A stretch of DNA of 47,118 bases from Candidatus Gastranaerophilales bacterium (GTDB lineage: Bacteria > Cyanobacteriota > Vampirovibrionia > Gastranaerophilales > Gastranaerophilaceae): the NCBI GenBank assembly GCA_947589425.1, contig CANQAV010000003.1:102186-149303 (forward strand), read 5' to 3'. The notes under the pieces were generated by a model, which was not told the origin of the DNA, did not search any database, and saw nothing but the letters and a program-made list of their open reading frames with translations. Below are positions 1 through 9,336 of the stretch, one piece after another (the stretch's first letter is position 1; every line of letters starts with the position of its first letter). Position numbers and translations under genes: made by a program.

Positions 1-479
1 TTGAAAAACCCTTGAGTTTCCAAATTCAAAAGAGCAAATCTGATGGTATTTTGCGAAATTTGAGTAATATCTGCCAATTCTTTAATGTTTGGTATTTGAG
101 AATTCAGTTTAATTCCTTTTTCAAGGATTATTTTTTTAATTTTACATTCGGTTAAAGTACCTTTATAAAGGTCATCTTTTTCATTCAGTTCTTTTGAATA
201 AAAATCGGCGATTGATGTGCCTATGGACTGTTTTGAAATTAAATAGCCAAGGTTTTTAACATATCTTATTGAATTTTGCACCGTAGCCGGAGAAACATTT
301 AAAAACAGGGATAAATCCTCTTTTGAAGGTATTAAATCTCCAATGTCGGCAATTCCGTATTCAAGAGAATATTTTATCCACTCAATAAGCCATTTTGAAA
401 CAACTTCGCCCTTCGGTGTTTTAGATGAATCAAAATCTGGTTTTGGAATTTTTATATCATCAAGAGTTAAATGTTTCAT
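1..479 (-). CDS. Tandem winged-helix (GntR-like) transcriptional regulator, 3' end cut by window edge
   Basis: The reading frame is open from an ATG at 479 through the left edge, so the C-terminus is missing. About 159 residues are visible. They hold two GntR-like winged-helix units. The first (about residues 40-85) has the 'IPSKEDLSLFLNVSPATV' pattern of a GntR recognition helix and ends in 'GYLISKQSIGTS', like the family's wing. The second (about 115-159) has 'NIKELADITQISQNTIRFAL'. A DNA-binding role is well supported. The ligand and target are unknown, and the missing part could hold an effector domain. It is divergent from the gene at 590, with about 110 bp between them. Confidence 0.8.
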   Translation of the reverse strand, partial: MKHLTLDDIKIPKPDFDSSKTPKGEVVSKWLIEWIKYSLEYGIADIGDLIPSKEDLSLFLNVSPATVQNSIRYVKNLGYLISKQSIGTSIADFYSKELNEKDDLYKGTLTECKIKKIILEKGIKLNSQIPNIKELADITQISQNTIRFALLNLETQGFF

Positions 480-589
480 ATTTTTTATTTAATCACAAAT
501 TTACTTATTGTGTGCTATATTTTATTTTATCCCTTTACATTTTTTAAAACGCAAAAAAAATTTTTTTTATGTTTTCAACATGAGGTACT

Positions 590-2014
590 ATGCGGATAAA
601 TCATAACAACACACAGCCGAATTTTAAATCTTTAAGCGCAATTAGCGCTCCTTTGAGCTTGTTTTATAATCCGAACAGCACAATTCCCACTGCTTTGATT
701 GAAACGGGAGTTACTTCGGGAAGAACATTTGAAGCCTTTAAAAGAGGAGGAAAAATTGAAGGAACGGAACGACTTATAGAACAGGGTGTTTCGGCGGTCG
801 TCTGGTTGTGGGGCGTTCAAACACTTAAAAAATGCGGAGATTTTATCGGGAAAAATATTTTTCACCTGAATTTAAATTTTGATATAGGTAAAGACATTCT
901 GAGAGACCCTGTTAAAAATAATGCAATTAAAAAATCTGCGGTTGGCTATAAAGCGGTTAATATGATAGCATCAACAATATTATCAACTCTTTTCATAGGT
1001 TTTTTACTGCCAAAAATAACAAGATATTTAACGGGTTTGATAAACAAAGATGAAATTAAACAAAAAAACAAAAAACCTTCTTTAATTAAAACACCTTCCC
1101 TTGAAGAATATAAAAATTCAAATAAGAAAAAAGATATTCATTTTACATCTCTTGTTGATAATGTTGCAAAATTAGCTTATGTTCTTGAAAATAATGCTCC
1201 TGCCCGCCTTGTTGCAACAGACGGCGGTGTTATTTCGGGAAGATGCATAAATGCAAAAAATAAATATAAAAAGCTTGAATGCTTATTCAGAGATACGGCT
1301 TCAATCTATTTCTATCTTCTTTTTATGCCCCATCTTGTAAAAATGTTTAACAAGTTATCAAAAAATACGGATATTAACCCTGATGCTCTTATTCCTTCGG
1401 TTGAAATGCTCAAGAGCAAAATAGGAGAAAATGCGTTATCTGCTGATGAATTTTCAAAACTTGCTTTATCAAATACAAATGATACCCAAATATCCGCTTT
1501 AAAAAATTTGTTTAAAGATAAAGAAGTTATAGATGTTAATGAATTTATCAAAGTTTTTCCTTCGCATAAAGATAAGGCTCTTCAAATGGCGCAGCTCCAG
1601 CCGATTTTTAAAGGAGAGGGTGTTTTAACATATAAAGAAGCTCAGGATGTGTTAAATGATGCATTTATTTCCGACCCTAAATTTTTGAAAAAAATGTTTA
1701 ATAAAGCAACAAAAGGCTTATCTGATGATAAAATGCGCTTTGTTTCAAAGAAAAAGCTTGAAAAAATAAGAACTGTTTTAGATGACTTTTTAAATAAAAT
1801 GATAGAGTCGGCAAAGAAAAATAATCAAAAAATAGATAAAAATTTTGTTGAAAAATATGCAAATAAAACAATGGGTAAAAATCTTGCATTTTATGGCATA
1901 GGGGTTGTTGCAAGCGGATTTATTCTTGGAATTTTGATACCTAAAGTTCAATATTTAATCACTAAAAAATTGACAAAGAAGAATGAATTTCCGGGGATGG
2001 ATGAATATAAATAA
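590..2014 (+). CDS. Hypothetical multi-pass membrane protein
   Basis: A 474-residue protein I do not recognise. The N-terminus is polar and Asn-rich, with no signal peptide. Hydrophobic stretches lie at about residues 65-80, 118-145, 237-255 and 434-456. The second and fourth share a 'GF(L)LGxLxPK' style exit (IGFLLPKITRYL and GILIPKVQYLI), so the protein may contain two related membrane halves. The loop at about 265-420 is charged and helical. The ATG at 590 is preceded by GAGG at 582-585 (4-nt spacer). No enzyme motif is visible. Divergent from the regulator at the left edge. Confidence 0.75.
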   Translation: MRINHNNTQPNFKSLSAISAPLSLFYNPNSTIPTALIETGVTSGRTFEAFKRGGKIEGTERLIEQGVSAVVWLWGVQTLKKCGDFIGKNIFHLNLNFDIGKDILRDPVKNNAIKKSAVGYKAVNMIASTILSTLFIGFLLPKITRYLTGLINKDEIKQKNKKPSLIKTPSLEEYKNSNKKKDIHFTSLVDNVAKLAYVLENNAPARLVATDGGVISGRCINAKNKYKKLECLFRDTASIYFYLLFMPHLVKMFNKLSKNTDINPDALIPSVEMLKSKIGENALSADEFSKLALSNTNDTQISALKNLFKDKEVIDVNEFIKVFPSHKDKALQMAQLQPIFKGEGVLTYKEAQDVLNDAFISDPKFLKKMFNKATKGLSDDKMRFVSKKKLEKIRTVLDDFLNKMIESAKKNNQKIDKNFVEKYANKTMGKNLAFYGIGVVASGFILGILIPKVQYLITKKLTKKNEFPGMDEYK

Positions 2015-2048
2015 TTTTTCAGTAAGTGCATGTGAAAGAGGTTACTCT

Positions 2049-2095
2049 ACCCTGTCACCCTGAATTTTACAAAGCGAACAGGCGAGGTACGAGTC
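2049..2095 (-). repeat. Dispersed 47-bp repeat, inverted copy of 9858-9904
   Basis: On the minus strand this segment matches 9858-9904 at all but a few positions. Shared words include CTCGTACCTCGCCTGTTCGC and CAGGGTGACAGGGT. It lies in the roughly 330-bp gap after the membrane-protein gene and is GC-richer than its surroundings. I see no gene in the rest of that gap (2015-2345). Confidence 0.85.
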
Positions 2096-2345
2096 TTGGT
2101 AAGATGCTTAAGTATATGTGGAAAGCAACTTCTTTTACGTGCACTTAACAAAATTAAACTTTTATTCTTTTTTAATTCTTCATTTTTCTTTCTTTGTCAT
2201 CCATGCACCGTGATGCAAACGAAGATAAATGAAGAAATAAAAAAATAAAATTCAAAATGTTAACTTATGTAACAATATTATATACTTTTGAAATACTTGT
2301 TCAATATTTTACTTTATATAAGTGTAAAACAAAAAGGCGGTAACA

Positions 2346-2765
2346 ATGTCAGTAGCATTCGGACAATTAGCATCAAACAGCAGTATAGAAAAAATAAGCG
2401 AACTTGAACTTCAAATCTTGACAAACTCATTAGAATTAAGAGAATGTCAAAAATATACTTCAAATGAAATTTCTGAAATAAATTTCAAATTTGATAATGA
2501 AAAAGATATGGTCAGAAATGATCTTAAAGACGCTGATAAAAATTCTTCGGAATACACTGATCTTTTAAGAGAACTTGAAGAGCTGTCAGATGAACAAGAC
2601 AGAACTGTTGCTCCTAAAGAAGCGGAAATTTCTGATAAAGAAAAAGATGTTGACGAAAAAAATGCAGCTCTTCAGGCACAACTTGAAGCAGAAAAAGCAA
2701 ACAAAGAACAAATAGATAAAATGAAAGAAGATAGCACCGAAAGTTTCAATGTTTTCGGTAACTAA
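2346..2765 (+). CDS. Small coiled-coil protein, possible secreted structural protein
   Basis: A 139-residue, strongly charged protein, almost entirely helical and heptad-like from about residue 15 to 130. It has no signal peptide, membrane segment or cysteine cluster apart from one Cys. The N-terminus (MSVAFGQLASNSS) is small and polar. The end, 'STESFNVFGN', resembles the end of the 27955 protein ('DSSFKTFS'): both finish a coiled coil with an acidic-Ser-Phe-x-x-Phe motif. A GGCGG sequence lies 6 nt before the ATG. It is monocistronic and is followed by a hairpin terminator at 2881. The function is unknown. Being a secreted partner of the FliI-type ATPase at 29.7 kb is only an inference. Confidence 0.75.
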   Translation: MSVAFGQLASNSSIEKISELELQILTNSLELRECQKYTSNEISEINFKFDNEKDMVRNDLKDADKNSSEYTDLLRELEELSDEQDRTVAPKEAEISDKEKDVDEKNAALQAQLEAEKANKEQIDKMKEDSTESFNVFGN

Positions 2766-2880
2766 TTAAATAAAATGCACACAATACTTTTTTAATTCTT
2801 TTCAAATGAAAAAGCATCAAGTGTTGTACGCATTAAAAAAATATAAACCGAATACCAACCATTTTGTTTTACATATATTC

Positions 2881-2916
2881 ACCCTTCAGCCTGTGCCGAA
2901 GGGTTTTTATTTTTTA
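2881..2916 (+). terminator. Intrinsic terminator after the coiled-coil gene
   Basis: A 7-bp stem ACCCTTC/GAAGGGT with a 10-nt loop, followed by a T-rich run. It lies about 115 bp after the stop at 2765 and just before the convergent end of the histidine kinase. Confidence 0.75.
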
Positions 2917-3662
2917 ATAACAAAACCGAATGTAGAGGAATTATCTTTTGAACAACGGGCAATAATATCCCAATTATGGGCATTTATCAACTTTTTAGCT
3001 ATATTTAAATTCAAACTCATTCCAAGCTGATTAAAGTCGCAAAGATTTTTCTTATCCTCAAAAAGACTTTTAATCTTTTCTTTTGTCATATATATTGATT
3101 TATTTTTTGCATAAAAAGAGATGCTTTTCTTGTCTTCTTTAACATTAATTTCAATATTGCTGTTCTCAAAACCAAACGAAACCGAACTTGATAAAATATT
3201 AAAAATTATTTTTTGTATAAGCCTTTTATCACACGGAATTTCAATTTTGTTTTTCGGATTTGATTTAAAAATAATATTTTGAGATTTATCAAGAGCAAAA
3301 TTTTTAACAAGGCTGCAGCAATCCTGAATTTGTTCAACTATATCAATATTTTCAATTTTCAAAGGCGGTTTTTCGTTTTCAAAATTATTCAAAAAAATCG
3401 TGTTTGAAACAACATCAAGCAAAAAATTGTTTGAATTTAAAATTTCATTAAGCATTTTCTTCTGTTCATTATTTAATTCGCCCAGTTTATTTCCGCTCAA
3501 CAGCTTTAAACCTTGAGATTGAGCCAAAAGCGGAGTTTTTATGTCATGGTTTAAAATGCAGATTATTTTATTTTTTTCATCTGCCAGTTTTTTTTGATAT
3601 TTGAGATTAATTTTTTTTAATTTTTCTCTGTATTTTTTTCTTAAACTTCTCTTGAAAAACAT
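2907..3662 (-). CDS. Cytosolic histidine kinase with degenerate ATPase domain
   Basis: 251 residues with no membrane or sensor domain. A basic helical lead (1-30) is followed by a HisKA segment with H-box 'CILNHDIKTPL', where H39 is the likely phospho-acceptor. The HATPase region is recognisable by order but eroded. The N-box reads 'IIFNILSSSVSFG', with N155 kept and the second Asn replaced by Ser. The DxGxG box is absent (the equivalent stretch is 'FYAKNKSI'). The last box is 'QLGMSLNLNIAKKL'. It may therefore act as a phosphotransfer or phosphatase partner rather than an autokinase. It starts 8 nt after the response regulator gene and is surely co-transcribed with it. Confidence 0.8.
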   Translation of the reverse strand: MFFKRSLRKKYREKLKKINLKYQKKLADEKNKIICILNHDIKTPLLAQSQGLKLLSGNKLGELNNEQKKMLNEILNSNNFLLDVVSNTIFLNNFENEKPPLKIENIDIVEQIQDCCSLVKNFALDKSQNIIFKSNPKNKIEIPCDKRLIQKIIFNILSSSVSFGFENSNIEINVKEDKKSISFYAKNKSIYMTKEKIKSLFEDKKNLCDFNQLGMSLNLNIAKKLINAHNWDIIARCSKDNSSTFGFVIKK

Positions 3663-3670
3663 TTTATTCC

Positions 3671-4351
3671 TTAAAATAATTTAGCTCTCACGGCTTTAAC
3701 CGCAGCCTGAACTCTGTCCGTAACCGCTAATTTTGCGAAAATACTTCCCACATGTGCTTTTGCGGTATTTGTTGAAACAATTATCTCGCTTGCAATTTGA
3801 GAATTTGTTTTGCCGTCAATAAGCAGCTTCAAAACCTCTAATTCTCTTTTTGTGAGCATATTCTTCAATTTTTTGTTTTCATATAAATTCTCCAAATCTT
3901 TTATATTTGGGGTGGGAATTGTTGAAAATGCAAGATGTGCAACCTCTAAATCCATCCAAAATTCTCCATGCATAACCATTTTTATTATTTTTTTTAAATC
4001 CGCACTTCTGTCATTTTTTAATACGTAACCGCTTGCACCCACAGCCAAAGAAGCCAAAATCCTCTGTTCGTTTCTGTGAGAAGTATTAATTATCACTTTT
4101 GTTTTGGGAAATTTTTCTTTTATTAGTTTTGTTGCTTCTATTCCGTTCATCTCCGGAAGTTCTATATCCGTAATCACTATATCCGAAGGTCTTTTTTCCA
4201 TGTTTATCAAGCATTCTTCGGCAGTTGAAAAATCCCCTAAAAGTTCAAATTCGCTGTCATTTGAAAAATATTTTTTATGCGCAATTCGAGTCAACAAATA
4301 TTCATCAATCACATACAAAGATATTAAATTCATACCTGAATTTCCGCTCAT
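3671..4351 (-). CDS. NarL/LuxR-family response regulator
   Basis: 226 residues. Receiver domain at about 8-125, with acidic pair D16/E17, phospho-acceptor D62 in 'VITDIELPEMNG', a Thr/Ser switch at 90-91 and K112. The C-terminal LuxR-type helix-turn-helix at about 160-222 is classic ('LTKRELEVLKLLIDGKTNSQI', 'VSTNTAKAHV'). It is upstream of the degenerate kinase in the same operon. The ATG at 4351 has no Shine-Dalgarno; a TATGAT box lies 6 nt upstream, so the message could be leaderless. An in-frame ATG at 4333 (residue 7) is an alternative start. Target genes are unknown. Confidence 0.9.
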   Translation of the reverse strand: MSGNSGMNLISLYVIDEYLLTRIAHKKYFSNDSEFELLGDFSTAEECLINMEKRPSDIVITDIELPEMNGIEATKLIKEKFPKTKVIINTSHRNEQRILASLAVGASGYVLKNDRSADLKKIIKMVMHGEFWMDLEVAHLAFSTIPTPNIKDLENLYENKKLKNMLTKRELEVLKLLIDGKTNSQIASEIIVSTNTAKAHVGSIFAKLAVTDRVQAAVKAVRAKLF

Positions 4352-4404
4352 TCTAAAATCATATTAATAAAGAGCGAAAGCTTTGTATATTACCCGTGTG
4401 GGTA

Positions 4405-6042
4405 CTATTGTTCAGCAATGTAGTGCAATTTTATTTTTTGCAATTTTATGGAATAGTCATTAGGAAATTTTTTAATTGCTTCATCTAAAATCTTATCCGA
4501 AACTTCTAATCCCTTTTGCTCATATAAAATTTCAGACATATCAACATAGTCTTGGGCTGTTTGCAATTTTATTTTTTTAATCTTTTTCCATAATTCGGAT
4601 GCTTGCTCTTTATTACCTTCCAATTTATATATTATATATAAATTATATTTATATATTAATCTGTTTTTGTCAAGCATATTTTGTTTATTCAGAATAGATT
4701 TTGCATTTTCAAACTTTGACATTTTTATATAATTTTTTAATTTATAAAGTTCAAGTTCATCTTCATCAATTGGAGAAAAAGGCATTTTTTCCGCTTCTTC
4801 AATGTTGGCAAGCGAATTTTCATAGCTTTTTAGGGTATAAAGAGTTCTTGCAAGCGCCATATTATAGTTTGGGTTTTCTTCCTTATCGGATGCCCGGTTA
4901 TAGTAATCAAACGCTTCTTTATAACTTCCCGTGTATTCACATATTTTTCCCAAAAGATACAATATTTCACTTGAATTTGAATTAAAAGAATTTGCTTTCC
5001 TGATTAAATCTTGCGCTTCATCAAGCTGCCCCAGTTCAATTAAAGAATATATAAGCCCGAAATACCCTTCATAAAATTCATCATCAACACTTGTCAGCAT
5101 CTCAAAATATTTCTTTGATTTTTGATAATCTCTTTTTTTCAGATAAAAATTCCCTAAAGCAAGAAGGGTTTGCTCTTTGTTCGGGTTAATTTCAAAAGCT
5201 TTATTTAAAATTTCTTCTTCATCATTTTTATTAATTTTTGCTTTATATAAAAGAGCCTCTATATTGTTTTCATTTTGTTTAAGCGCAATATCAATTGTTT
5301 TTTTGGCATTTTCAATATCGTTATTTTTTATATATGCATCAATCAGCATATTTTGCATTCGCTGGTTATTGGTATCAGCTTCAAGGTATTTTTTGGCATT
5401 TTTAATCACGCTTGAAATATCACCTAAAAAATAAGCTTCAAGAGCAAAAGTGGAATACATTTCTTTGGATGTTTGAGGAATTTGAGAAATATCAAGATTT
5501 TTCGCAAGATTTGTATTTAATATTTCGCTATTAAACAACACCGCTTTATTTAAATATTCCTTTGCTTTTTTATTATCCCCTTTGGTGTATGCGAGTTTTG
5601 ATTTTAAAAAATAAGCGGAAGGCGATTTTGGACTTATTTTTAACATTAAATCCGAATATATTTCGGCATTCTTGTAATCTCCGGCTTCAAAATACATCAC
5701 CGCCATATCAAAATAATCTTCCAGAGCCGAGATATCTATTTCATCAAAAGTTATTTTTTCCATTGGTTTTTCTTTTGAAGTTAATTCATAAGATTTTTTA
5801 AAAATCTCTTTTGATTTTTTGTCCTTTAATTTTTGATATGTTTTTGCAAGCCACCAGTAACCGTCTTTGTCGTTCGGATTAGCGCCGAGATAACTTTCGA
5901 AATAATCTTTTGCAAAAACATAATTACCTTTATAAAATTCATCAATTCCGACATTAATATCCCAAAACAAACTTGCGTATGAAAAATTTGTTAATAAATA
6001 AAAAAATATTAAACATCCGAAAAGTTTACCGATATTTTTCAT
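4405..6042 (-). CDS. Exported TPR-repeat protein
   Basis: 545 residues. The N-terminus is a typical signal peptide (about 1-23, hydrophobic core 'LFGCLIFFYLLTNFSYA'), so the protein is probably periplasmic or surface-facing. The rest is a chain of tetratricopeptide repeats, for example 'AYFLKSKLAYTKGDNKKAKEYL', 'GNFYLKKRDYQKSKKYFEML' and 'LLGKICEYTGSYKEAFDYY', suggesting a protein-binding scaffold. The start overlaps the tmk stop by 4 nt (ATGA), which indicates translational coupling. The response regulator follows after about 53 nt. The binding partner is not evident. Confidence 0.85.
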   Translation of the reverse strand: MKNIGKLFGCLIFFYLLTNFSYASLFWDINVGIDEFYKGNYVFAKDYFESYLGANPNDKDGYWWLAKTYQKLKDKKSKEIFKKSYELTSKEKPMEKITFDEIDISALEDYFDMAVMYFEAGDYKNAEIYSDLMLKISPKSPSAYFLKSKLAYTKGDNKKAKEYLNKAVLFNSEILNTNLAKNLDISQIPQTSKEMYSTFALEAYFLGDISSVIKNAKKYLEADTNNQRMQNMLIDAYIKNNDIENAKKTIDIALKQNENNIEALLYKAKINKNDEEEILNKAFEINPNKEQTLLALGNFYLKKRDYQKSKKYFEMLTSVDDEFYEGYFGLIYSLIELGQLDEAQDLIRKANSFNSNSSEILYLLGKICEYTGSYKEAFDYYNRASDKEENPNYNMALARTLYTLKSYENSLANIEEAEKMPFSPIDEDELELYKLKNYIKMSKFENAKSILNKQNMLDKNRLIYKYNLYIIYKLEGNKEQASELWKKIKKIKLQTAQDYVDMSEILYEQKGLEVSDKILDEAIKKFPNDYSIKLQKIKLHYIAEQ

Positions 6043-6659
6043 AAAATTCTATCCAGTTCTTTTTTTACCTGTTCAAAAACATCTGATATGGGTTGGTTTG
6101 CATCAATCACTTTTATTCTTTGGGGATATTTTTTCGCCAGTTCCAAATATCCTAATCTTATTTTTTTATGAAACTCAAGCCCTTCGTTTTCAAGCCTGTC
6201 TTTTTGTTCTCCAAGCCTTTTTTGAGCTGTAAGCGAATCAACATCAAATAAAAACGTAATATCGGGCACAATGCCGTTTGTTGCAATTTTATTTAAATAT
6301 TCAATTTGTTCAACATCTCCCCCTCTTGCATAACCTTGATATGCAATTGTTGAATCGGCATATCTGTCGCAAAGAACGATTTTCCCTTCGTCAACATTTT
6401 TTTTAATTACGCAATCGGTATGCTGGGCTCTGTCGGCTAAATATAAATAAAGTTCGCAAGTATTATTTATATAGCCTTCATGGTGCAGAAGTATCTGCCT
6501 TAAGCTTTTACCAATGTCACTTCCGCCGGGCTCTAATGTTAAGAAAGTTTCATATTTTTTTTCTTCCAAATATTTTTTACAAAGATTAATCTGGGTTGTT
6601 TTTCCGCATCCGTCTGCGCCTTCAAACGTAATAAAAAAGCCTTTTTTATCTTTTATCAT
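6039..6659 (-). CDS. tmk: Thymidylate (dTMP) kinase
   Basis: Phosphorylates dTMP to dTDP for DNA synthesis. All family landmarks are present near the N-terminus (numbered from the TTG two codons upstream): P-loop GADGCGKTT (16-24), EPGG (45-48), DRYADS (100-105), and a LID-like segment 'RLGEQKDRLE'. About 206 residues is the usual length. I choose the ATG at 6659 because AGGA sits 7 nt before it; the TTG at 6665 is possible. Its stop overlaps the TPR gene start by 4 nt, making it the first gene of the tmk-TPR-regulator-kinase run. Confidence 0.95.
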   Translation of the reverse strand: MIKDKKGFFITFEGADGCGKTTQINLCKKYLEEKKYETFLTLEPGGSDIGKSLRQILLHHEGYINNTCELYLYLADRAQHTDCVIKKNVDEGKIVLCDRYADSTIAYQGYARGGDVEQIEYLNKIATNGIVPDITFLFDVDSLTAQKRLGEQKDRLENEGLEFHKKIRLGYLELAKKYPQRIKVIDANQPISDVFEQVKKELDRIL

Positions 6660-6791
6660 CCTCAAGTCCTATATGTTATATTAAAAATTATATTACATTT
6701 TATAAAAATTTTGAAATAAATTTTACCTTTTTAAATTTATATTTTATAATACATGTTATATATTTGTGATTTTCTATGTGAGGAGAGATTC

Positions 6792-7439
6792 GTGCAGGAA
6801 TCGTTATTTCAGACAGTACAAAAACTGCAAAGCGAAAAAAAGATAAATGTTGAAGAACTGGAAACCCTATTAAACAGCGACATTGAAGAAGTTGTAACTT
6901 TGTGCAAAAAAGCATGCCTAAAACCAAAAACAGATTCAATGGGTAACGCATATTTTACAAAAACAGATGTTGACACCCTCAAGAAAATCAAAGAATTGTA
7001 TTCCCAATCTCAACAAATCCGCCAATCTCATCAACAAGAAGAAAATTCACAAAAAATACAAAAACAACAAGAGCCGGAACAAAATGAAGATTTGTCAGAT
7101 ACAGCCAAAAAAATAAATTTTCTGACAAAAGCAAAAAACAGGATGAAACCTGAAACGCTGTATCCTTCTTATAATCCTCATCCAACCTTGGCGCTTCAGA
7201 GCAAAATTGATGCTTTGGAAAATAATTTAATCAAAAAAATGAGCGAAATTTTAAGCGAAAAAATGGACGGATTTGACGAAATCATCGTTGAATTAATTCG
7301 CTCAAAAACAGAAAACGAAAATTTAAGACAGCAGGTAAACAGCCTTAACAAACAGGTATTTATCCTTAAAAACGAACTTGCAACATATACCCCTTTGCCA
7401 TTAGGGTTATATATTAAAAAAGATAATAACGATATGTAA
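6792..7439 (+). CDS. Predicted DNA-binding protein with C-terminal coiled coil
   Basis: About 215 residues. I place the start at GTG 6792 because AGGAGAG at 6781-6787 sits directly upstream; the longer frame from ATG 6753 lacks a ribosome site. Residues about 1-65 resemble a short helix-turn-helix of MerR type ('INVEELETLLNSDIEEVV', 'NAYFTKTDVDTLKKI'). The middle is a Gln/Glu-rich linker. From about 130 on there is a coiled coil ('SKTENENLRQQVNSLNKQV'). It is followed after 8 nt by a PAS-GAF kinase, so the pair may form one signalling unit. The MerR-like call is tentative. Confidence 0.7.
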   Translation: MQESLFQTVQKLQSEKKINVEELETLLNSDIEEVVTLCKKACLKPKTDSMGNAYFTKTDVDTLKKIKELYSQSQQIRQSHQQEENSQKIQKQQEPEQNEDLSDTAKKINFLTKAKNRMKPETLYPSYNPHPTLALQSKIDALENNLIKKMSEILSEKMDGFDEIIVELIRSKTENENLRQQVNSLNKQVFILKNELATYTPLPLGLYIKKDNNDM

Positions 7440-7447
7440 ATTTTATT

Positions 7448-9154
7448 ATGAGCAATGCTTTAATAAGTTTTTATCATAATTTAGAAGAGCCTATTATTAT
7501 TTACGATAAAAAATTTGATATTTTATATCATAATTTATCGTTTCAAAAGATGTTTGCCGATTTTAACGGGACAAAAGGGACTGATTGTCTTAAAAAATTA
7601 AGCTATAAATTTTCGTATCAGATGTGCTTTTTAAAAACCGATGATGTTAAAACATATAACCCGATTATAAGCGCAATCGAAAAAGAGGTTAATTTTACTA
7701 CATATACAGCCTATCAAAAAGAAGAAGATAAGTTTTATCATTTTATGATAAAAGCTTTCAGCGTTAAAAAACGATACAGAATTGTATATTTTTATGATAT
7801 TACAAACGAGCTTCAAACCGAAAAATTAAAAGAAGAAAATGAAAGATTAAGAATTCAAAACATTGAATTTGCTTCCACAAATTCAAAAGCTCAAAATCAA
7901 GCGGTTAAGATGGCTCTTTTGAACAGAATTTCCATCAGCATTAAAAATGAGCTTGATATCAAAACTCTTATTGAAAAATCGCTTAAGGAGCTTAGCATTG
8001 TTTTTGGAGCAAGCAAAAGTTATTTTGCGCAATATGAAAAAAATAATTTTACGATTAAATACACCTATCCCGAAGTTTATGCTCCTCAAATCGGCGAAAA
8101 ATTAATTTATTCCAAAAATCTTTTGGATATGCTTCATAACGGAGAAAATTCAATTCAGCCCTGCGTTAAAGAACACGAGGGGGCTTCAATTCCGCTTTTA
8201 AATTCAACAACGAGAATTATAATGCCGATTTTAAAAAATTCCCAGCTTTATGGAATTGCCGTTATTTTTACCCCGAAAAAAGAAATAACCGCACTTGAAA
8301 AAGAGCTTCTTGTCGGAATTTCAATGGTTGTGACGTCATCTTTGGTACAGGCAAGCTTGTTTCATCAAATTTCACAAAAAAAAGAAGAACTTGAAACAGC
8401 AATTAAAGAGCTTAAAGAAACACAGCTTCAATTAATTAATTCGGAAAAAATGGCATCTTTGGGTCAGTTAATTGCATCTGTTGCACATGAAATAAATACT
8501 CCCTTAGGAGCAATCAATGCGAATAATGAGATGATGGAAAAAGTTTTTTCAAATTATGACCCGAAAAATATTGAGATATTGAAGGAAATAAATTCCGTTG
8601 ATAAAGAAGCAATCAAAAGAATAACAAATATTGTTCAATCTTTGAAAAGGTTTGTGCGCCTTGATGAAGCAACTCAACAGGAAGCAAACATCAACGAAGA
8701 ATTAAATTTAACGCTGGAGCTGATTAAACACAGGGTTAAAAGAGGGTTTGAGATAACTAAAGAATATGGCTCAATCCCGTTTGTCAGCTGTTATCCGAAT
8801 ATGTTAAATCAGGTATTTTTAAACATTTTGATGAATTCAATCCATGCCATTGAAGAAATCAGAAACAAAAATGACGGTTATTTAGGTAAAATCAAGCTTA
8901 AAACAGAGCTTGAAGGGGATTATTTAAAAATCAGCATTTTTGATAACGGAATGGGAATTAAAGAAGAAGAAAAGAAAAAAATTTTTCAAACAGGTTTTAC
9001 AACAAAAAAAAGAGGGCAGGGAACAGGTGTCGGGCTTGCCATAAGTAAAAAAATTATTGAGAAACATAAAGGGAAGATATATTTTAAAAGCAGCGATTTA
9101 AAAGATAAGGAAGGATATAAAACGGTTTTTATTGTTGAAATCCCAATGTTTTAA
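7448..9154 (+). CDS. PAS-GAF sensor histidine kinase (cytosolic)
   Basis: 568 residues with no membrane segment. Order: a PAS-like domain (about 5-120), a short coiled coil, a GAF-like domain (about 150-305), a linker helix, then HisKA with 'SVAHEINTPLGAI' (phospho-acceptor H347) and an intact HATPase domain: N-box 'NQVFLNILMNSIHA' (N459, N463), G1 'DNGMGI' (499-504) and G2 'GQGTGVGL' (523-530). All catalytic motifs are intact, unlike the kinase at 2907. It probably senses an internal ligand. It is co-transcribed with the coiled-coil regulator upstream. No receiver gene is adjacent, so the cognate regulator is elsewhere. Confidence 0.92.
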   Translation: MSNALISFYHNLEEPIIIYDKKFDILYHNLSFQKMFADFNGTKGTDCLKKLSYKFSYQMCFLKTDDVKTYNPIISAIEKEVNFTTYTAYQKEEDKFYHFMIKAFSVKKRYRIVYFYDITNELQTEKLKEENERLRIQNIEFASTNSKAQNQAVKMALLNRISISIKNELDIKTLIEKSLKELSIVFGASKSYFAQYEKNNFTIKYTYPEVYAPQIGEKLIYSKNLLDMLHNGENSIQPCVKEHEGASIPLLNSTTRIIMPILKNSQLYGIAVIFTPKKEITALEKELLVGISMVVTSSLVQASLFHQISQKKEELETAIKELKETQLQLINSEKMASLGQLIASVAHEINTPLGAINANNEMMEKVFSNYDPKNIEILKEINSVDKEAIKRITNIVQSLKRFVRLDEATQQEANINEELNLTLELIKHRVKRGFEITKEYGSIPFVSCYPNMLNQVFLNILMNSIHAIEEIRNKNDGYLGKIKLKTELEGDYLKISIFDNGMGIKEEEKKKIFQTGFTTKKRGQGTGVGLAISKKIIEKHKGKIYFKSSDLKDKEGYKTVFIVEIPMF

Positions 9155-9197
9155 AAAATACTTGCATAGATTGTTTTATTTGATATTATACAGGTAT

Positions 9198-9271
9198 GCG
9201 TCCGTAGCTCAGCTGGATAGAGCATCTGCCTTCTAAGCAGAGGGTCGCGCGTTCGAATCGCGCCGGGCGTA
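9198..9271 (+). tRNA. tRNA-Arg (anticodon TCT)
   Basis: A full cloverleaf is visible. The acceptor is 9198-9204 with 9264-9270 (two wobble pairs), the D-arm is GCTC/GAGC, the anticodon stem is TCTGC/GCAGA with loop CTTCTAA and anticodon at 9232-9234, and the T-arm is GCGCG/CGCGC with loop TTCGAAT. The discriminator is A and CCA is not encoded. It reads AGA codons. The hairpin-rich repeat block starts within about 15 nt of its 3' end. Confidence 0.96.
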
Positions 9272-9336
9272 TATTTTTATGCGTAAGCCGATGCGATAAT
9301 CGGCAAGCGGTCAGCTTGACGATTAAGCATAACGAC

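Noticed and set aside
2806-3030. Plus-strand frame after the coiled-coil gene
   Set aside because: It contains the terminator at 2881 and lies antisense to the histidine kinase.
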